A DNA stretch of 57,326 nt from Candidatus Rifleibacterium amylolyticum (GCA_009917695.1 JAACJG010000021.1:1-57326), one strand, 5' to 3'. Counted from the first letter of the stretch, positions 8,205 through 18,609 are shown. Translations and numbers: made by a program. The notes: generated by a model not told the origin, from the sequence alone.

Positions 8205-11008
8205 CAGATTTTGAACTTTCCTACCATCGAGCGCAGCTGTTCAGCCAGTTTTGACAGTTCGCGGGCACTGGCGAAGACCTGCTGGCTCGAATTGGTAACC
8301 TCGTTAGAAGCAGAATTGACACGGGCAACGTCTTTGGCCACTTCCTGCGTACCAAGGGCTATTTCGGCCATGCGCACGTTCACGCCCCGGATTCCACTGG
8401 AAGCATCTGAAATACTGCTCGAAATACTGCGAGTCACGCTTGCCTGCTGTTCGATACTGCTGGCAATGGCTGCAATGATGTCGCTGACTTCTTTGATAAT
8501 CTTGCCGATATTCTCGATATCGCCAATGGCGTTTACCGTTACATCCTGAATTCCCGCAATTTTTTTGCGAATGTCAATAGTAGCGGTAGCGGTCTGTTGA
8601 GCCAGTTCTTTAACTTCGTTGGCGACAACCGCAAAGCCTTTGCCGGCTGTGCCGGCACGGGCAGCCTCGATGGTGGCGTTGAGCGCCAGCAGATTAGTCT
8701 GCGATGAAATGCTGGTAATGGTTTCGGTCACCTGACCGATTTCCTGTGCTGACTTTTCCATGGCTTTGATTATCTCAGAGACCCCACTCGCCTGATTACT
8801 GGCGTTCTGCGCGATGCGCCGCGCTTTTTCAGAGTTGGCGGCAATATCGCTGATAGTAACGCTCATCTCTTCGGTAGCAGTGGCGACGGTAGTAAGATTC
8901 ATGGTTGTCTGCTCCATGCTCGATGCCACCGAGACCGTGTTCGAGCTCATCTGCTCGACTGCTGACGCTACCAGCGCTGAGCGATCAGAAGAATCGCGCG
9001 AACTTGAGGCAAGCTGCTCAGAAATTGTCGACAGCTCGGTCGATGAAGATGCCAGAGTATGAACACCGTCGTTCAGCTGCCTGAACATCTGTATAAGCTG
9101 ATTCACCATCATTGCAATTGCCTGCATCTGCTGATCCTGGGCCGAACGCTCGCGCACTTCGACGAGCAGATCGCCCGCAGCTATTCTCTGGGCAACCGCA
9201 GTGACTCCACACAGCGACTCGATCAGGTTGTTGATGCTGTCTTTGAGCACATTGAACTGACCGTGAAAGTCTTCGCTGACTTTTGCTGGAATCTCGCCAC
9301 GACTTAGTCTTTCGATATTGCTCGAAACCATTACTACCGGGCGTGATATCGCTTCGAGAATGTTGTTCATCTCCTGCACCAGCCGGGCAAATTCGCCACG
9401 GTTTCGGCTGATATCGCAGCGCACCGTCAGATTGCCTTCGAGCGCGGCCCGGGTGAGGGTGCGACTATCTTTGATCAGGCTCTCGATCGAATGTTTGACC
9501 TCATCCAGATTCTTGAATATTTTCTGAAAGAGCTCATAAACGGGGCGGGCAGCCTGATCCGGTTCGGCTATATCCCAGTTCCAGTCGATATTGCCTTCGG
9601 CCAGAGTCTGCAGGCAACCGGCAAGTTTGCCGAGTTCCTGGTTCTGATACTGGAACACCCGGTTCGAATCGTGAGTAAGCGCTTCGATTTCGCCGCGCGC
9701 CTGCTCAGCTTTTTTCAGCAAATAATGATGACAGTTCTCAACCCGGTTCAGGTTGTTATAAATAGCTGTAGCCATCATTTCGCATTTGCCATAGCCGCAT
9801 GAATTGCAGTTAAACAAGTCTTTTTCGTCGTGTTTTTCCATCTGACGATAGATATTCTGCAGCTCTGACTCGCTCGGAGTGCGAATAATGTTGGTCTTAG
9901 TGCGATTTTCATAGTTGCGCGCATAGAGTCCCGGCTTCCAGAAACGGTTCACCAGCTTTTCAATGCCTTTGCGGGTTCGATAGCTGGACATCGGACCACG
10001 ACGACGGTGTTTCTGCTGCATTCTCTGGCTGCGTTCTTCAACGAGACGTTCGATCTGGTCAGGCGAGCTGTTTTTGGCATCAGTGCCAGTACCGCCATTG
10101 CAGCCCAGTTCGCAGTTAAGACAATCAACCAGCAGTGGTGCTTTCTTTTCGAGCCGCAGACGATCAAGGTTGCCAAGATAATCGTAGATCAGATGCGGGC
10201 CCTCAATTTTACGGGTAATTTTGTTGACATCAGGGTTCCAGCGTTCGGCCGTTCTAAGCAGCCCACCCGGCGTTGAAAAGAGAACAGCACGCTCAGCTGG
10301 CGGATTGTCATAATCGACTTCGGGGAAAGTGGCGAGGCGAATATTCTCATTCTCAAGCCATTCGCGCAAGTTTGCCATGGTAATGTTGTAATCGCCAAGA
10401 CCGGTCTGTGCGAACTCACGCTTCTTGGCGATACAGGGCGAAAGCACTGCTATCTTATGACCGGCAAACTGCGGCCAGTATTCACGAATAAGTTTTATCG
10501 TATGCAGCATCGGGCTGTCAGCCGGAGCCAGCGAAGGGATCAGTTCGGGATGATAAATTTCGGCATAATTGACAAGCGCCGGACAAGGCTGGGCGATGAC
10601 CAGATCCGGCTTGTTCTTTTCGATGTGGTCGAGATACGACTTTATAGTAAGCTCAGCACCAAAACTGACGTCGAATATAGCTGCAACACCGCGTGCCTTA
10701 AGCCAGCCATTAAGCCGCAGATATTCATTCGGAAAAGATACAGCGACTGCTGGAGCGACAATCGCGATCATCGGTTCGCGCCGGGACAGAGCTTCGACAA
10801 AACTGACAGTATCATCAACCGGCCGACGCGCATCATGAGAACAGGCTTTCAGGCACTGCCCACAGCCGATACACATCTCACTGTTGATCTCCACTGTATC
10901 GCCGGAAGCGTCGTTACAGAACTTTACCGGGCAAGCAGCAATGCAGGCATGGCAATTGACACATTTATCCTTGATGACTTCAACAACTTTCGGCAATGGG
11001 CGCAACAT
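8204..11008 (-). CDS. soluble chemoreceptor: ferredoxin + [FeFe]-hydrogenase H-domain + FeS + HAMP + MCP
   Basis: This 934-residue fusion begins with two [4Fe-4S] motifs (C16[12 protein letters not shown]46[10 protein letters not shown]). A large-subunit [FeFe]-hydrogenase domain follows (about 80-310). Its H-cluster motifs are altered: L1 is AQPCPALV (C142 kept, the preceding proton-relay Cys replaced by Pro), L2 is SPCIAKKRE (C192) and L3 is NCELGCNGG (C299, C303). A CxxCGxGxC cluster domain lies at 401-426. HAMP-like helices follow (about 490-630) and then a methyl-accepting signalling hairpin whose tip contains [19 protein letters not shown]. There is no membrane segment. Substituted L1 is typical of sensory HydS-type proteins, so it probably senses H2 or redox state rather than turning over H2. 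The gene is coupled to cheA and cheW. Confidence 0.93.
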   Translation of the reverse strand: MLRPLPKVVEVIKDKCVNCHACIAACPVKFCNDASGDTVEINSEMCIGCGQCLKACSHDARRPVDDTVSFVEALSRREPMIAIVAPAVAVSFPNEYLRLNGWLKARGVAAIFDVSFGAELTIKSYLDHIEKNKPDLVIAQPCPALVNYAEIYHPELIPSLAPADSPMLHTIKLIREYWPQFAGHKIAVLSPCIAKKREFAQTGLGDYNITMANLREWLENENIRLATFPEVDYDNPPAERAVLFSTPGGLLRTAERWNPDVNKITRKIEGPHLIYDYLGNLDRLRLEKKAPLLVDCLNCELGCNGGTGTDAKNSSPDQIERLVEERSQRMQQKHRRRGPMSSYRTRKGIEKLVNRFWKPGLYARNYENRTKTNIIRTPSESELQNIYRQMEKHDEKDLFNCNSCGYGKCEMMATAIYNNLNRVENCHHYLLKKAEQARGEIEALTHDSNRVFQYQNQELGKLAGCLQTLAEGNIDWNWDIAEPDQAARPVYELFQKIFKNLDEVKHSIESLIKDSRTLTRAALEGNLTVRCDISRNRGEFARLVQEMNNILEAISRPVVMVSSNIERLSRGEIPAKVSEDFHGQFNVLKDSINNLIESLCGVTAVAQRIAAGDLLVEVRERSAQDQQMQAIAMMVNQLIQMFRQLNDGVHTLASSSTELSTISEQLASSSRDSSDRSALVASAVEQMSSNTVSVASSMEQTTMNLTTVATATEEMSVTISDIAANSEKARRIAQNASNQASGVSEIIKAMEKSAQEIGQVTETITSISSQTNLLALNATIEAARAGTAGKGFAVVANEVKELAQQTATATIDIRKKIAGIQDVTVNAIGDIENIGKIIKEVSDIIAAIASSIEQQASVTRSISSSISDASSGIRGVNVRMAEIALGTQEVAKDVARVNSASNEVTNSSQQVFASARELSKLAEQLRSMVGKFKI

Positions 11009-14000
11009 CAGATTTTCTCCCGGTAGTTAGATTCTCTTATCGGCTCGAGGCCGGTTGGCAGTGCTGAATTCAGCCATTCAGCCAGATTCTGGTTTTCAAG
11101 TTTCTGAAACACTTCGACTATTCCCTCTGTGGTCAGATCGTTATCGCAGTCTTTAAAGCTGTTACGTAGGGCAACCACCCTGGTGCCATTGAGCTTTTTC
11201 TCTGCCCGCAACCGACGGATGTTGGCAAAATTATCGCGCTGCAAAACTCTGGCGTCGGCCATCAGAGCTTTGTAACCAACCTCAGCTGCCAGACAATCAT
11301 CTATTTCTCGCCACGATCGCACCAGCTTCACGGCATAGCCATGATTTTCCAACTGTAAACGCAGCTGGTTACTGAAATAATCAGAGGGCTCCAGTACCAG
11401 TAATTCAGGTGCTCTTTCATTTGTATAAGCTGACTCGTGACTGAAATCGAGCAGCTCAGGCCGTTGTCTGGCCAGAATTTCCCATATATCGACAAACAAT
11501 ACCGATTTACTGCCCCATGCCATCGAACCACCAATGCCGGGCTGACGTAAAACCGTATTATCGACAGCCGGGTTGAGTTCTATCACCTGTATGGGCAGAG
11601 CGGCAATCAGACCGATTTCGCGATCGCGCACGCGAATTACAATGACACCGCATTCCTGATCGTTACGCAGCGGTTCAATATCAGTGATATCGCTGACCAT
11701 GAAAACCGGCAGAATCTTATCGCCATGCTGAATTGCCTTCCAGCCGCCACATGCAACAATTTCCCGCAACTGCACTTTTTCGAGACGGTCAACCAGAAAC
11801 AGAGGCAAGACCAGAGTTTGCGGGCCACCATAACGGAACGCCAGAAAAGGCACAGTATCTGCATCCAGACGACTGTCGACAGTTGTTTCGACCATGGCAG
11901 TACTTATGGTATGCTGCTGCCCCATTATATTGGCCCGGGTTGCCAGTCCAAATACATCAATAATAAGAGCGATGCGGCCGTCGCCCATAATAGTGGCGCC
12001 AGAATATTCAGCCAGCCCCTTTAGATCGCTGCCAAGCTGTTTTACGACAATTTCTTCGGTAAACAGAGGCTTATCGACAACAATACCGTATGAAAAGCTG
12101 CCGGTAGTTACGATAACCACGTTAATATCACTTGCAGCGTGGTAACGCCGACCGTTTTCGCGTTGAGGCAGATCGCTGACATCCGGCTTGCTTATCACTC
12201 CATTCGACTGGTAATGTGGCGACCGACGGTCGGCCAGTCGCCGTCTTCGATCGCGCTTTTCCTTACCACTCTCACTGTCTGAAAAATTACGTTCGCCACC
12301 CAGAAAACTGTTGAGCGAAATCAATGGCAACAACTTGCCTCGAAGAACCAGCACCTCCTGATCACCGATTACTTCGATTTTACGTTTTACCATCTCAGCC
12401 GGTATCATCAGCATTTCAACCACGTTAAGCTGCGGGATCGCGAAGATTTCGCCACTCGTAGAAAGGATGAGCGAGGGAATAATGGCCAGAGTAAGCGGCA
12501 GTTTTATGCGAAAAGAAGAACCTCGCCCAAGCTCAGATATGATTTCGACCTTGCCGCCAAGACTGTCGATATTGGCCTTGACGACATCCATACCAACGCC
12601 ACGACCGGAAAGTTCTGATACTTTTTCAGCTGTCGAAAGTCCGGGCATAAATACAAGATTCTGTTTTTCTTTACTAGAAAGGCTGCGAGCCTTCTCGAGC
12701 GCAAGCAGGCCACGTTCGACCGCCTTGGCGCAAACCTTGTCACCATCGATACCACGACCGTCATCGCTGACTTCGATAATTACGCGACTTGCCTCATAAA
12801 ATGCCTGAATCTTGATGCGCGCCGGGTTGCTCTTTCCAATAGCCTGCCTTTCCTGTGGCGCCTCGACACCATGATCGACAGCATTGCGAACCATGTGAGT
12901 AAGGGGATCTCCGAGACCTTCAATCAAAGCCTTGTCGAGTTCGACTTCGCGACCTTCCATGGTCAGGCTAATTTCCTTACCAAGCTGGCGCGAGAGATCA
13001 CGAATCATGCGCGGAAATTTGGAAAAGACGCGATCGAGTGGTTGCAGGCGCGTCATCATAATGGTTTCCTGCAGTTCGGTGGTAACCTGACCCATGCGCT
13101 GGCCGCTGATGCGTATCGCCCGCATATCGTTGCGATTCAAGCCTTCGCGCAGTTGATTGCGGCTCAAAACCAGTTCTCCGGCCAGATTCATGAGGTCTTC
13201 AAGCAGACTGACCTTAACCCGCAGAGTCGGCTCTGACTTTTCTTCGACCTGAACCGGTAAAATACCGTTTGATGCAGGCAAAGCAAGCGACTGTGCCATT
13301 GCGGCAGAGTCAATATCCTCGTTTTGATTGTCAGAAACAGATTTCTCTGCCTGGCTTTCCAGCTTATAAAAAACTCTGGCCGGCACTTCCAGCATGTCAG
13401 CCAGCTCTTCCGCTTCCATCTCTGAGTAATAGACGAACTCAAACGGCAACCGGTAAGCATTAGCGCTTGCCGATTCTTCAAAAGCTGCAAAATCAAACTC
13501 GCAAAGCACAAGTGTGCCAAACGAATCGAGATATTTAAAAAAATCGCAGAGAGATTTGTCCTGCTCATCGATGTCTTTGACCAGATCGATTCGGCCGAAA
13601 AAAACTTTCCAGCCGCTGCTTTGCGCATCAGCGATCTCCTGCCATGGCAGAGAAAATAGAGTCGGCTGTGCCCGACCGGCAACAGCTGAAGATTCGGCCT
13701 TTGGCGTTTTAACCGTTTCGAGGATCTCATCGAGCTGATTACAGACAGCCGAAATGTCGATCTCGTTGCTGTTTGCCGAATGATCAATGAGATAACGCAG
13801 TCGGTCAAAACTGCTCAGCAGCAGATCGATCAGATCGGCTGAAATGCTGATCTGACAAGATCTTATCGAGTCAAGCAACCACTCGATTCGGTGTGACAAT
13901 TCATGAATTCGAGTGAAGCCGAACATGCCACTCGATCCTTTGATCGAATGTGCAGCACGAAACACCTGGTTGATAATGCCGGCTTTTTCGTCAGTTGACG

Positions 14001-14124
14001 CCGTTTCGAGCTGGAGAAGAAGAGGTTCGATACCTTCGAGGTGTTCGATAGATTCTGCCAGATAGCACTGCAGCAGTTCACTGCCATCGCCCTTGATATA
14101 AGGATTATCGTTCACGTTGCTCAA
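11008..14124 (-). CDS. cheA: CheA-type histidine kinase with two CheW domains and a C-terminal receiver-like domain
   Basis: This 1038-residue kinase carries an HPt domain (phospho-His H59 in [15 protein letters not shown]). A P2-like region lies at about 165-260 and a dimerisation helix pair at about 300-365. The ATPase has an N-box MVRNAVDHG at 411, DDGRGID at 454 and GRGVGMD at 507. The first CheW domain (about 550-720) is interrupted by a very basic, charged insert ([15 protein letters not shown]). A second CheW-like domain lies at about 745-880. The tail (about 905-1030) looks like a receiver with an aligned Asp (LMADARVL) but a changed acidic pocket (LVLEPSD). The start is TTG, overlapping the cheY stop by 4 bases; GTG at 14115 is an alternative. 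Confidence 0.93.
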   Translation of the reverse strand: MSNVNDNPYIKGDGSELLQCYLAESIEHLEGIEPLLLQLETASTDEKAGIINQVFRAAHSIKGSSGMFGFTRIHELSHRIEWLLDSIRSCQISISADLIDLLLSSFDRLRYLIDHSANSNEIDISAVCNQLDEILETVKTPKAESSAVAGRAQPTLFSLPWQEIADAQSSGWKVFFGRIDLVKDIDEQDKSLCDFFKYLDSFGTLVLCEFDFAAFEESASANAYRLPFEFVYYSEMEAEELADMLEVPARVFYKLESQAEKSVSDNQNEDIDSAAMAQSLALPASNGILPVQVEEKSEPTLRVKVSLLEDLMNLAGELVLSRNQLREGLNRNDMRAIRISGQRMGQVTTELQETIMMTRLQPLDRVFSKFPRMIRDLSRQLGKEISLTMEGREVELDKALIEGLGDPLTHMVRNAVDHGVEAPQERQAIGKSNPARIKIQAFYEASRVIIEVSDDGRGIDGDKVCAKAVERGLLALEKARSLSSKEKQNLVFMPGLSTAEKVSELSGRGVGMDVVKANIDSLGGKVEIISELGRGSSFRIKLPLTLAIIPSLILSTSGEIFAIPQLNVVEMLMIPAEMVKRKIEVIGDQEVLVLRGKLLPLISLNSFLGGERNFSDSESGKEKRDRRRRLADRRSPHYQSNGVISKPDVSDLPQRENGRRYHAASDINVVIVTTGSFSYGIVVDKPLFTEEIVVKQLGSDLKGLAEYSGATIMGDGRIALIIDVFGLATRANIMGQQHTISTAMVETTVDSRLDADTVPFLAFRYGGPQTLVLPLFLVDRLEKVQLREIVACGGWKAIQHGDKILPVFMVSDITDIEPLRNDQECGVIVIRVRDREIGLIAALPIQVIELNPAVDNTVLRQPGIGGSMAWGSKSVLFVDIWEILARQRPELLDFSHESAYTNERAPELLVLEPSDYFSNQLRLQLENHGYAVKLVRSWREIDDCLAAEVGYKALMADARVLQRDNFANIRRLRAEKKLNGTRVVALRNSFKDCDNDLTTEGIVEVFQKLENQNLAEWLNSALPTGLEPIRESNYREKI

Positions 14125-14480
14125 TCGAGGTATTTTTTTACGGTCGTCAAAACGCGTTCTGGATGTAACGGCTTAACTATAAACGTTTTGGCACCAGCTT
14201 CAACAGCGGCCTTCACTTTGTTACTCTGCCCAAGCGCAGAACACATAATGATCTTGGCCTTGGCATCGAGCTTGAGTATTTCTTTTACTGCTGTTATGCC
14301 ATCCATGTCGGGCATGGTGATGTCCATGGTCACGAGATCGGGCTTGAAGGTCTGGTATTTCTGAACCGCCTCTTCACCTGTTTCTGCTTCAAGAACAGTA
14401 TAGTGGTAGCTTTCGAAAAGCTGCTTCAAAGTCATACGCACAACCGAAGCATCATCGACCACCAGAATTTTTTTACCCAT
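14121..14480 (-). CDS. cheY: single-domain response regulator CheY
   Basis: This 119-residue receiver domain has the full active site: D9/D10 in LVVDDASVVR, phospho-acceptor D53 in VTMDITMPDMDG, the switch Ser/Thr in IMCSALGQ and Lys103 in FIVKPLHPER. It has no output domain, so it should be the diffusible phosphorylated product of the adjacent CheA. It is translationally coupled to cheA (TTGA overlap). Confidence 0.92.
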   Translation of the reverse strand: MGKKILVVDDASVVRMTLKQLFESYHYTVLEAETGEEAVQKYQTFKPDLVTMDITMPDMDGITAVKEILKLDAKAKIIMCSALGQSNKVKAAVEAGAKTFIVKPLHPERVLTTVKKYLD

Positions 14481-14561
14481 GATCCTGCCTCATTTCCATC
14501 TGAATCTATCTGCCAACTTGAATTATACGAGACTATTATATCAGAAAAATAAAGCCATTGC

Positions 14562-15032
14562 CTATTTGATCTGTGCTCGACTGTCGAATTTAACTACCAG
14601 CTTGAGTTCGCCCCAATCGAATTCGAATTTGCCGACAAAACAGGCGCTGGCCGTAGAATATTCTTTGCCACGAGTGACTGCAGGCACAGTAATTTCGCAA
14701 TCGAGGCCCATTTCCAAAAGACGCTTGCTGGCTTCACCTGCGATCATATTGGAAAGTTCGCCGATGGCACTTTCGACCAGGCGGTCGTAAGCGGTTATCG
14801 ACTTGCCTCCCAGAGTTACCGATGCGGCCTTGAAAGCCACCGCTTCATCCATCAGGATAAAGAACTGGCCCTTGAAGCCACCCGCAACACCAAGACCGAC
14901 GCTGACAGGAGCAGGCAAGCTGCACCCATCTGGGAAGTAGGTCAAGTCCGTCTTGAGCATACTGACATTGTTGACCTGTCCAAAAACGCTTGAAGTCGCG
15001 CGAACGAACTGATTAACTATCTGAGAGTCCAT
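14562..15032 (-). CDS. cheX: CheX-like CheY-P phosphatase
   Basis: This 156-residue protein fits the CheC/CheX/FliY family. The signature ESAIGELSNMIAGEA (about residues 87-101) supplies the catalytic Glu and Asn that act on phospho-CheY. An N-terminal region VNQFVRATSSVFGQV and the central sheet segment GGFKGQFFILM also fit CheX. It is the first gene of the chemosensory operon and would end the signal by removing phosphate from the next gene's product. A clear sigma-70 promoter was not found in the 155 bases upstream. Confidence 0.85.
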   Translation of the reverse strand: MDSQIVNQFVRATSSVFGQVNNVSMLKTDLTYFPDGCSLPAPVSVGLGVAGGFKGQFFILMDEAVAFKAASVTLGGKSITAYDRLVESAIGELSNMIAGEASKRLLEMGLDCEITVPAVTRGKEYSTASACFVGKFEFDWGELKLVVKFDSRAQIK

Positions 15033-15113
15033 TTTTTACCGCCAGATCACTCTGAAGATGCTTATTGCTCGACCTGACAAAAGTAACAAATAATCTCAGC
15101 ATAAGCAACAAAA

Positions 15114-15156
15114 GAAGAACCGCCGGGACAGATGGGTCTCGGCGGTTCTTCCTTTG
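15114..15156 (-). terminator. strong hairpin terminator before cheX
   Basis: AAGAACCGCCG and CGGCGGTTCTT form an 11-bp stem around a 14-base loop. On the minus strand it ends the coiled-coil gene that starts at 15538, isolating the chemosensory operon from it. A-rich and T-rich flanks on the two sides would also allow plus-strand ending. Confidence 0.8.
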
Positions 15157-15187
15157 TCTGCCTTGCAGCGGCAGACGGCTGCATTCC

Positions 15188-15538
15188 TCAGCGACCGGCG
15201 CGGGCTGGCTGTCTGTTGGCCAGAATTCCGCTGCCGTTCCTGCGCAGTTTCGGCCCACCGTTCTTCATGCTTTCGAGACTCTTTTTGAGAACGTTGAGTT
15301 CCGCCTGCATTTCCCTGATCTCGGCCATCAAAACCTGTGCCTGCTCCTGCGACTGTTCGCCGCCTTCTTCGTTGAGCACACGTAACTCAGCGTATGCTTC
15401 GTCGATACGCTGCTGAAGTTCTTTAATTTTCTGGCTGACTTCATAGATGTCATGTTTGGTAACTGCCTGCAGCAGCCCGCTACAAAGAGAAAAAACCACA
15501 ACCAGAACCAACATTGCAAAACTCTTGTAAGATTTCAT
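15188..15538 (-). CDS. exported coiled-coil protein
   Basis: This 116-residue protein begins with a signal peptide or anchor (about 1-25, LVLVVVFSLCSGLLQA). A heptad-rich coiled coil follows from about 32 to 92 (IYEVSQKIKELQQRIDEAY and on), and the tail is basic and glycine-rich. GGAGGCAGGT precedes the ATG. The cysteine in FSLCSG does not make a standard lipobox. The function is unknown. It is divergent from the next gene and ends at a strong terminator. Confidence 0.7.
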   Translation of the reverse strand: MKSYKSFAMLVLVVVFSLCSGLLQAVTKHDIYEVSQKIKELQQRIDEAYAELRVLNEEGGEQSQEQAQVLMAEIREMQAELNVLKKSLESMKNGGPKLRRNGSGILANRQPARAGR

Positions 15539-15638
15539 ACCTGCCTCCGGGTTTATTTATTTCTATCGATATATCGACATAAACCCAACAAACTTTAACG
15601 ATTTTATACAAAATTGAAATGTGGTATTTTAATCACCG

Positions 15639-16523
15639 ATGTATTATTGCTCAAAATGCCAGAAAGAAATCAGCATCTGCCCCGCCTGCAAACAAAGGGT
15701 CAGTGACGCAACAGCGCTGCTCTTCTATCAGATAGCTGCCGTCTGCTTTGCCGTAGCGGCCGTGTTTTTTCTGCTCGAGCTCGAGCTCAACGAGAAAACA
15801 GCTAAAGCGATGCAGCCCTTCAAAGATTCCGCTGAAATAGCTGAAAAGAAAGCTAAAGTCGAAGCTGTCGATCTTCCCAAACCACCTAAGAAAGTTGCTC
15901 CGGCCAGCAAAGCACAGGCCCCGAAAAAGAGCCCGATACGCGGCCAGACAGCCGATTTCAGAACCGCCCTCTGGGGAACTTCGCGCAGCCGTATCAATGA
16001 AGAAGAAAAGTCGCAGCTGCTCAACGACGAGAGCGCCTATAACCTTGATTATCTTGATACCATCAACAATCTCGATACCGTTGTAAGATATACATTTTCT
16101 TCGAACCGCCTGGATTCAGGTCATTACATCTTTTTCGGTGAGCGCTGCGCCAATCTGGAACAGCTCGACCAGACCTCTCTCAAAAAAATCGGCGACAGCA
16201 CACCCAAGAGCATACAGAGTCTGTTCGCAATTTTTCCAAAACTGCGCAACAAGACGCCTGCTGATCTAAAATCTGTCGAACTCTTCTATCATGAAATGCT
16301 GACCTCGCTGGTTGGTCAGCTTGGCGAACCTGTAGAACGAACTCTTGGCGAAGATGAAAGCCTCTTGACCATCGACCAGAAGGTCGCATCGGTTATGGTT
16401 TTCGACCGCACGCTCAGCTACAGCTGGGACACACCGAAATCGATCGTAGACCTGGTGTTTGCCGCCCATGAAAACACCATGTATCTGTGCATTTCATTTC
16501 ATAACCGAAAGACGGCAAAGTAA
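15639..16523 (+). CDS. zinc-ribbon, membrane-anchored protein of unknown function
   Basis: This 294-residue protein opens with a zinc ribbon, CSKCQKEISICPACK (two CxxC pairs, residues 4-18). One membrane helix follows (about 28-46), then a Lys/Pro/Ala-rich linker (about 60-105). The C-terminal globular domain (about 108-294) begins with DFRTALWGTSRSRI; such 'FR-A-WG-S---I---E' openings are seen in secreted domains of unknown function that resemble DUF4124/lipoprotein-like folds. No catalytic motif is evident. The next gene encodes a second zinc-ribbon membrane protein one base downstream. Confidence 0.7.
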   Translation: MYYCSKCQKEISICPACKQRVSDATALLFYQIAAVCFAVAAVFFLLELELNEKTAKAMQPFKDSAEIAEKKAKVEAVDLPKPPKKVAPASKAQAPKKSPIRGQTADFRTALWGTSRSRINEEEKSQLLNDESAYNLDYLDTINNLDTVVRYTFSSNRLDSGHYIFFGERCANLEQLDQTSLKKIGDSTPKSIQSLFAIFPKLRNKTPADLKSVELFYHEMLTSLVGQLGEPVERTLGEDESLLTIDQKVASVMVFDRTLSYSWDTPKSIVDLVFAAHENTMYLCISFHNRKTAK

Positions 16524-16524
16524 T

Positions 16525-16761
16525 ATGACCACCCTGCACTGCCACCATTGCAAACAGAAAACCGATGAATGCCCTGAATGCAAAGAACCGATCGAGCAAA
16601 AGCTGACTCTGCCGACAGTGCTGATTATCATCTCGTTGTTGCTGACCTGCCACACCGGTTATCGCTGGTATTTAGCCATGGAGGAGCACGAAAAAGCCCA
16701 GGTATTACGCCAGGCCTATCTGAAAAAGCACCCTCCGGCAGCCCTTAAAAAGACGCGCTGA
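16525..16761 (+). CDS. small zinc-ribbon membrane protein
   Basis: This 78-residue protein has an N-terminal ribbon CHHCKQKTDECPECK, the same two-CxxC layout as the previous gene. One membrane helix (about 29-46) and a basic tail (KKHPPAALKKTR) follow. The ATG is one base beyond the upstream stop, so the pair is almost certainly cotranscribed and coupled. The shared ribbon-plus-helix plan suggests duplication or partnership. The function is unknown. Confidence 0.65.
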   Translation: MTTLHCHHCKQKTDECPECKEPIEQKLTLPTVLIIISLLLTCHTGYRWYLAMEEHEKAQVLRQAYLKKHPPAALKKTR

Positions 16762-16763
16762 CC

Positions 16764-17675
16764 TCAATGCAGAATCTGGCGGCGCGAAAAAATAAATGTA
16801 GCCAGAAGATAAAACGCAGCTGTCCAGAGCGAAATCGAGACCAGCGACGAAAAAATTTCTCCTGCAAAAATACTGGCTTTGCCTTCGAGTATTTTTTCGA
16901 TGCTCTTTATCGCGAACAGATCATCGAGGTGACGTGAAAAGCACCACTTTGCCAGAGTTCCATACCAGGGGTCCATCTTACTGAGCAGGTTGCTGGCAAT
17001 AAGATAAAAGGTATGAATAGCCATCAGCACGCTCAGACTGGTAAAAGACATCAGTATCGCCGATTCAAAAAACAGTGAAAACACGATAAAAAAACCGATC
17101 AGCATGAGATTGCCGAAAAAGGTCATGGCCAGCAGCTGTAACGCCGAACTGGTGCTAACAAGATTCAAGGGTTTATCGGCACTGAGCTGCTCAGGCAGTT
17201 CTTTCATCATCGAGTCCGGAATCATGCCTGAATTCTGTGTCAAAGCGCGGGCAATCAACAGATCTGCCTGCAGAAACATGCCACCGATGCAGACTGCCAG
17301 CAGCAGAAAAATCATTATTGCCACCGTCTTGGCGGTAATTACCTGCCAGCGATTAATTGGCGTCAGCAGCAGCATTTTCATGTAACCGCGGCTGAACTCG
17401 GTCGAAAAACTGTCGCCAACCACCAGAGCCAGAAAGAAAGGCGCAATGAACGAAAACAGCTTGACGTGTCCGGTAAACAAACCCTGCACAATCTCATAGA
17501 GAACCGAGAACTGCACTTCGCCAAAACCAAAGCTCTTGAATTTAACATAGGCAACCAGCAGCGCAAGACTGGCCACCAGAGGAATTACATTGAGCGCAAC
17601 CAGGAACAGCAAAGCCTTTTTACGGTTGAGAATTTTTTTCAGCTCGAAAAGAACCAGAAACAGCATGCGTTTCAT
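16764..17675 (-). CDS. ABC-2 type transporter permease
   Basis: This 303-residue protein has six predicted membrane helices and the ABC-2/NatB/CcmB-like plan. Helix 1 lies at about 22-45 and helix 2 at about 75-95. The segment GDSFSTEFSRGYMKMLLLTPINRWQ between helices 2 and 3 is a hallmark of this permease class. It overlaps the ATPase gene by 4 bases (ATGA), so it forms one exporter with it. The substrate cannot be inferred. Confidence 0.88.
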   Translation of the reverse strand: MKRMLFLVLFELKKILNRKKALLFLVALNVIPLVASLALLVAYVKFKSFGFGEVQFSVLYEIVQGLFTGHVKLFSFIAPFFLALVVGDSFSTEFSRGYMKMLLLTPINRWQVITAKTVAIMIFLLLAVCIGGMFLQADLLIARALTQNSGMIPDSMMKELPEQLSADKPLNLVSTSSALQLLAMTFFGNLMLIGFFIVFSLFFESAILMSFTSLSVLMAIHTFYLIASNLLSKMDPWYGTLAKWCFSRHLDDLFAIKSIEKILEGKASIFAGEIFSSLVSISLWTAAFYLLATFIFSRRQILH

Positions 17676-18607
17676 GCGTTCCCCCCTTTGTCACCGGAAT
17701 CGGAGGTAAGCCTGATAAAGGTCTCTTCAAGCGATGCCTCATGCGGAATCAGAGCATTGACCTTTATTCCGGCTTTTACCAGTTCCTGGTTCACCTGGGC
17801 AGACAGCCCGGCGCTCATAGTAAGCACGAGTCCGCGCGGAGCACTTTCAATATTGATCGACAACCCCAGACCACTGACCAGGCCACGCGCCCGTTCGAAT
17901 TCTTCGTCGGGCATTCTTATCTCCCACTTTTCCTGATGGGTGGCAAGCAGATCGGCGACGTAACCTTCGCTGACGGTAAGGCCTTTGTCGATAATGACGA
18001 CATAGTTACATAGGCGCTGCACCTCGTCGAGCAGATGGCTCGACAGAAAGATCGAGGTCTTCTCTTCGCGGTGAATGCGCTTGAGAATCTCGCGCATATG
18101 CACGCGACCGGCCGGGTCCATTCCGCTCGTCGGTTCGTCGAGAATGAGAAGGCGCGGCTTGTGAAGAATACCAAACGCCACGCCCAGGCGTTGTTTCATA
18201 CCAGTGGAAAAAGTACCGAAACGCTGATTGGTAGCTTCTTTCAAACCTACCATTTCGATAACTTCGTGAATTCTCACGTCAGTCAGCTGCTTGTAGAGCG
18301 AACCGAACCAGTAAAGATTTTCGTAGGCACTCATGGTTTCAATAAAGGTCGGGTTTTCGACAACAGCACCAATCTGTTCGAGCGCAGCCACACGCTGCGA
18401 AGGAATTTGACAGCCAAGCATCTCAAGATTGCCTTTATATGAGGGAATCAGGCCCATGAGAATACGCAGTGTCGTGGTTTTGCCAGCGCCGTTGGGGCCA
18501 AGAAAACCGGCAATGGTATCGGGCGGAATAGTGAAATGCAGTGCGCGCAAAACCTGTTTGTGCCCGAAATACTTGTTGAGATCGTTTACTTTTATAGCGG
18601 CTGTCAT
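17672..18607 (-). CDS. ABC transporter ATP-binding protein
   Basis: This 311-residue ATPase has Walker A FLGPNGAGKTTTLRIL (about 34-49), the signature STGMKQRLG (about 134-142), Walker B LLILDEPTSGMDP (about 153-165) and the switch His in LSSHLLDEV. The extra C-terminal domain (about 220-311) is typical of the NatA/BcrA/CcmA-type exporter subfamily. It pairs with the overlapping permease gene and is preceded, 2 bases away, by an AI-2E-family gene on the same strand. Confidence 0.93.
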   Translation of the reverse strand: MTAAIKVNDLNKYFGHKQVLRALHFTIPPDTIAGFLGPNGAGKTTTLRILMGLIPSYKGNLEMLGCQIPSQRVAALEQIGAVVENPTFIETMSAYENLYWFGSLYKQLTDVRIHEVIEMVGLKEATNQRFGTFSTGMKQRLGVAFGILHKPRLLILDEPTSGMDPAGRVHMREILKRIHREEKTSIFLSSHLLDEVQRLCNYVVIIDKGLTVSEGYVADLLATHQEKWEIRMPDEEFERARGLVSGLGLSINIESAPRGLVLTMSAGLSAQVNQELVKAGIKVNALIPHEASLEETFIRLTSDSGDKGGNA

Positions 18608-18609
18608 GT

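Noticed and set aside
13188-13808. 206-codon frame inside cheA on the same strand
   Set aside because: It is another frame of the CheA P2-like region with no motif and no ribosome site.
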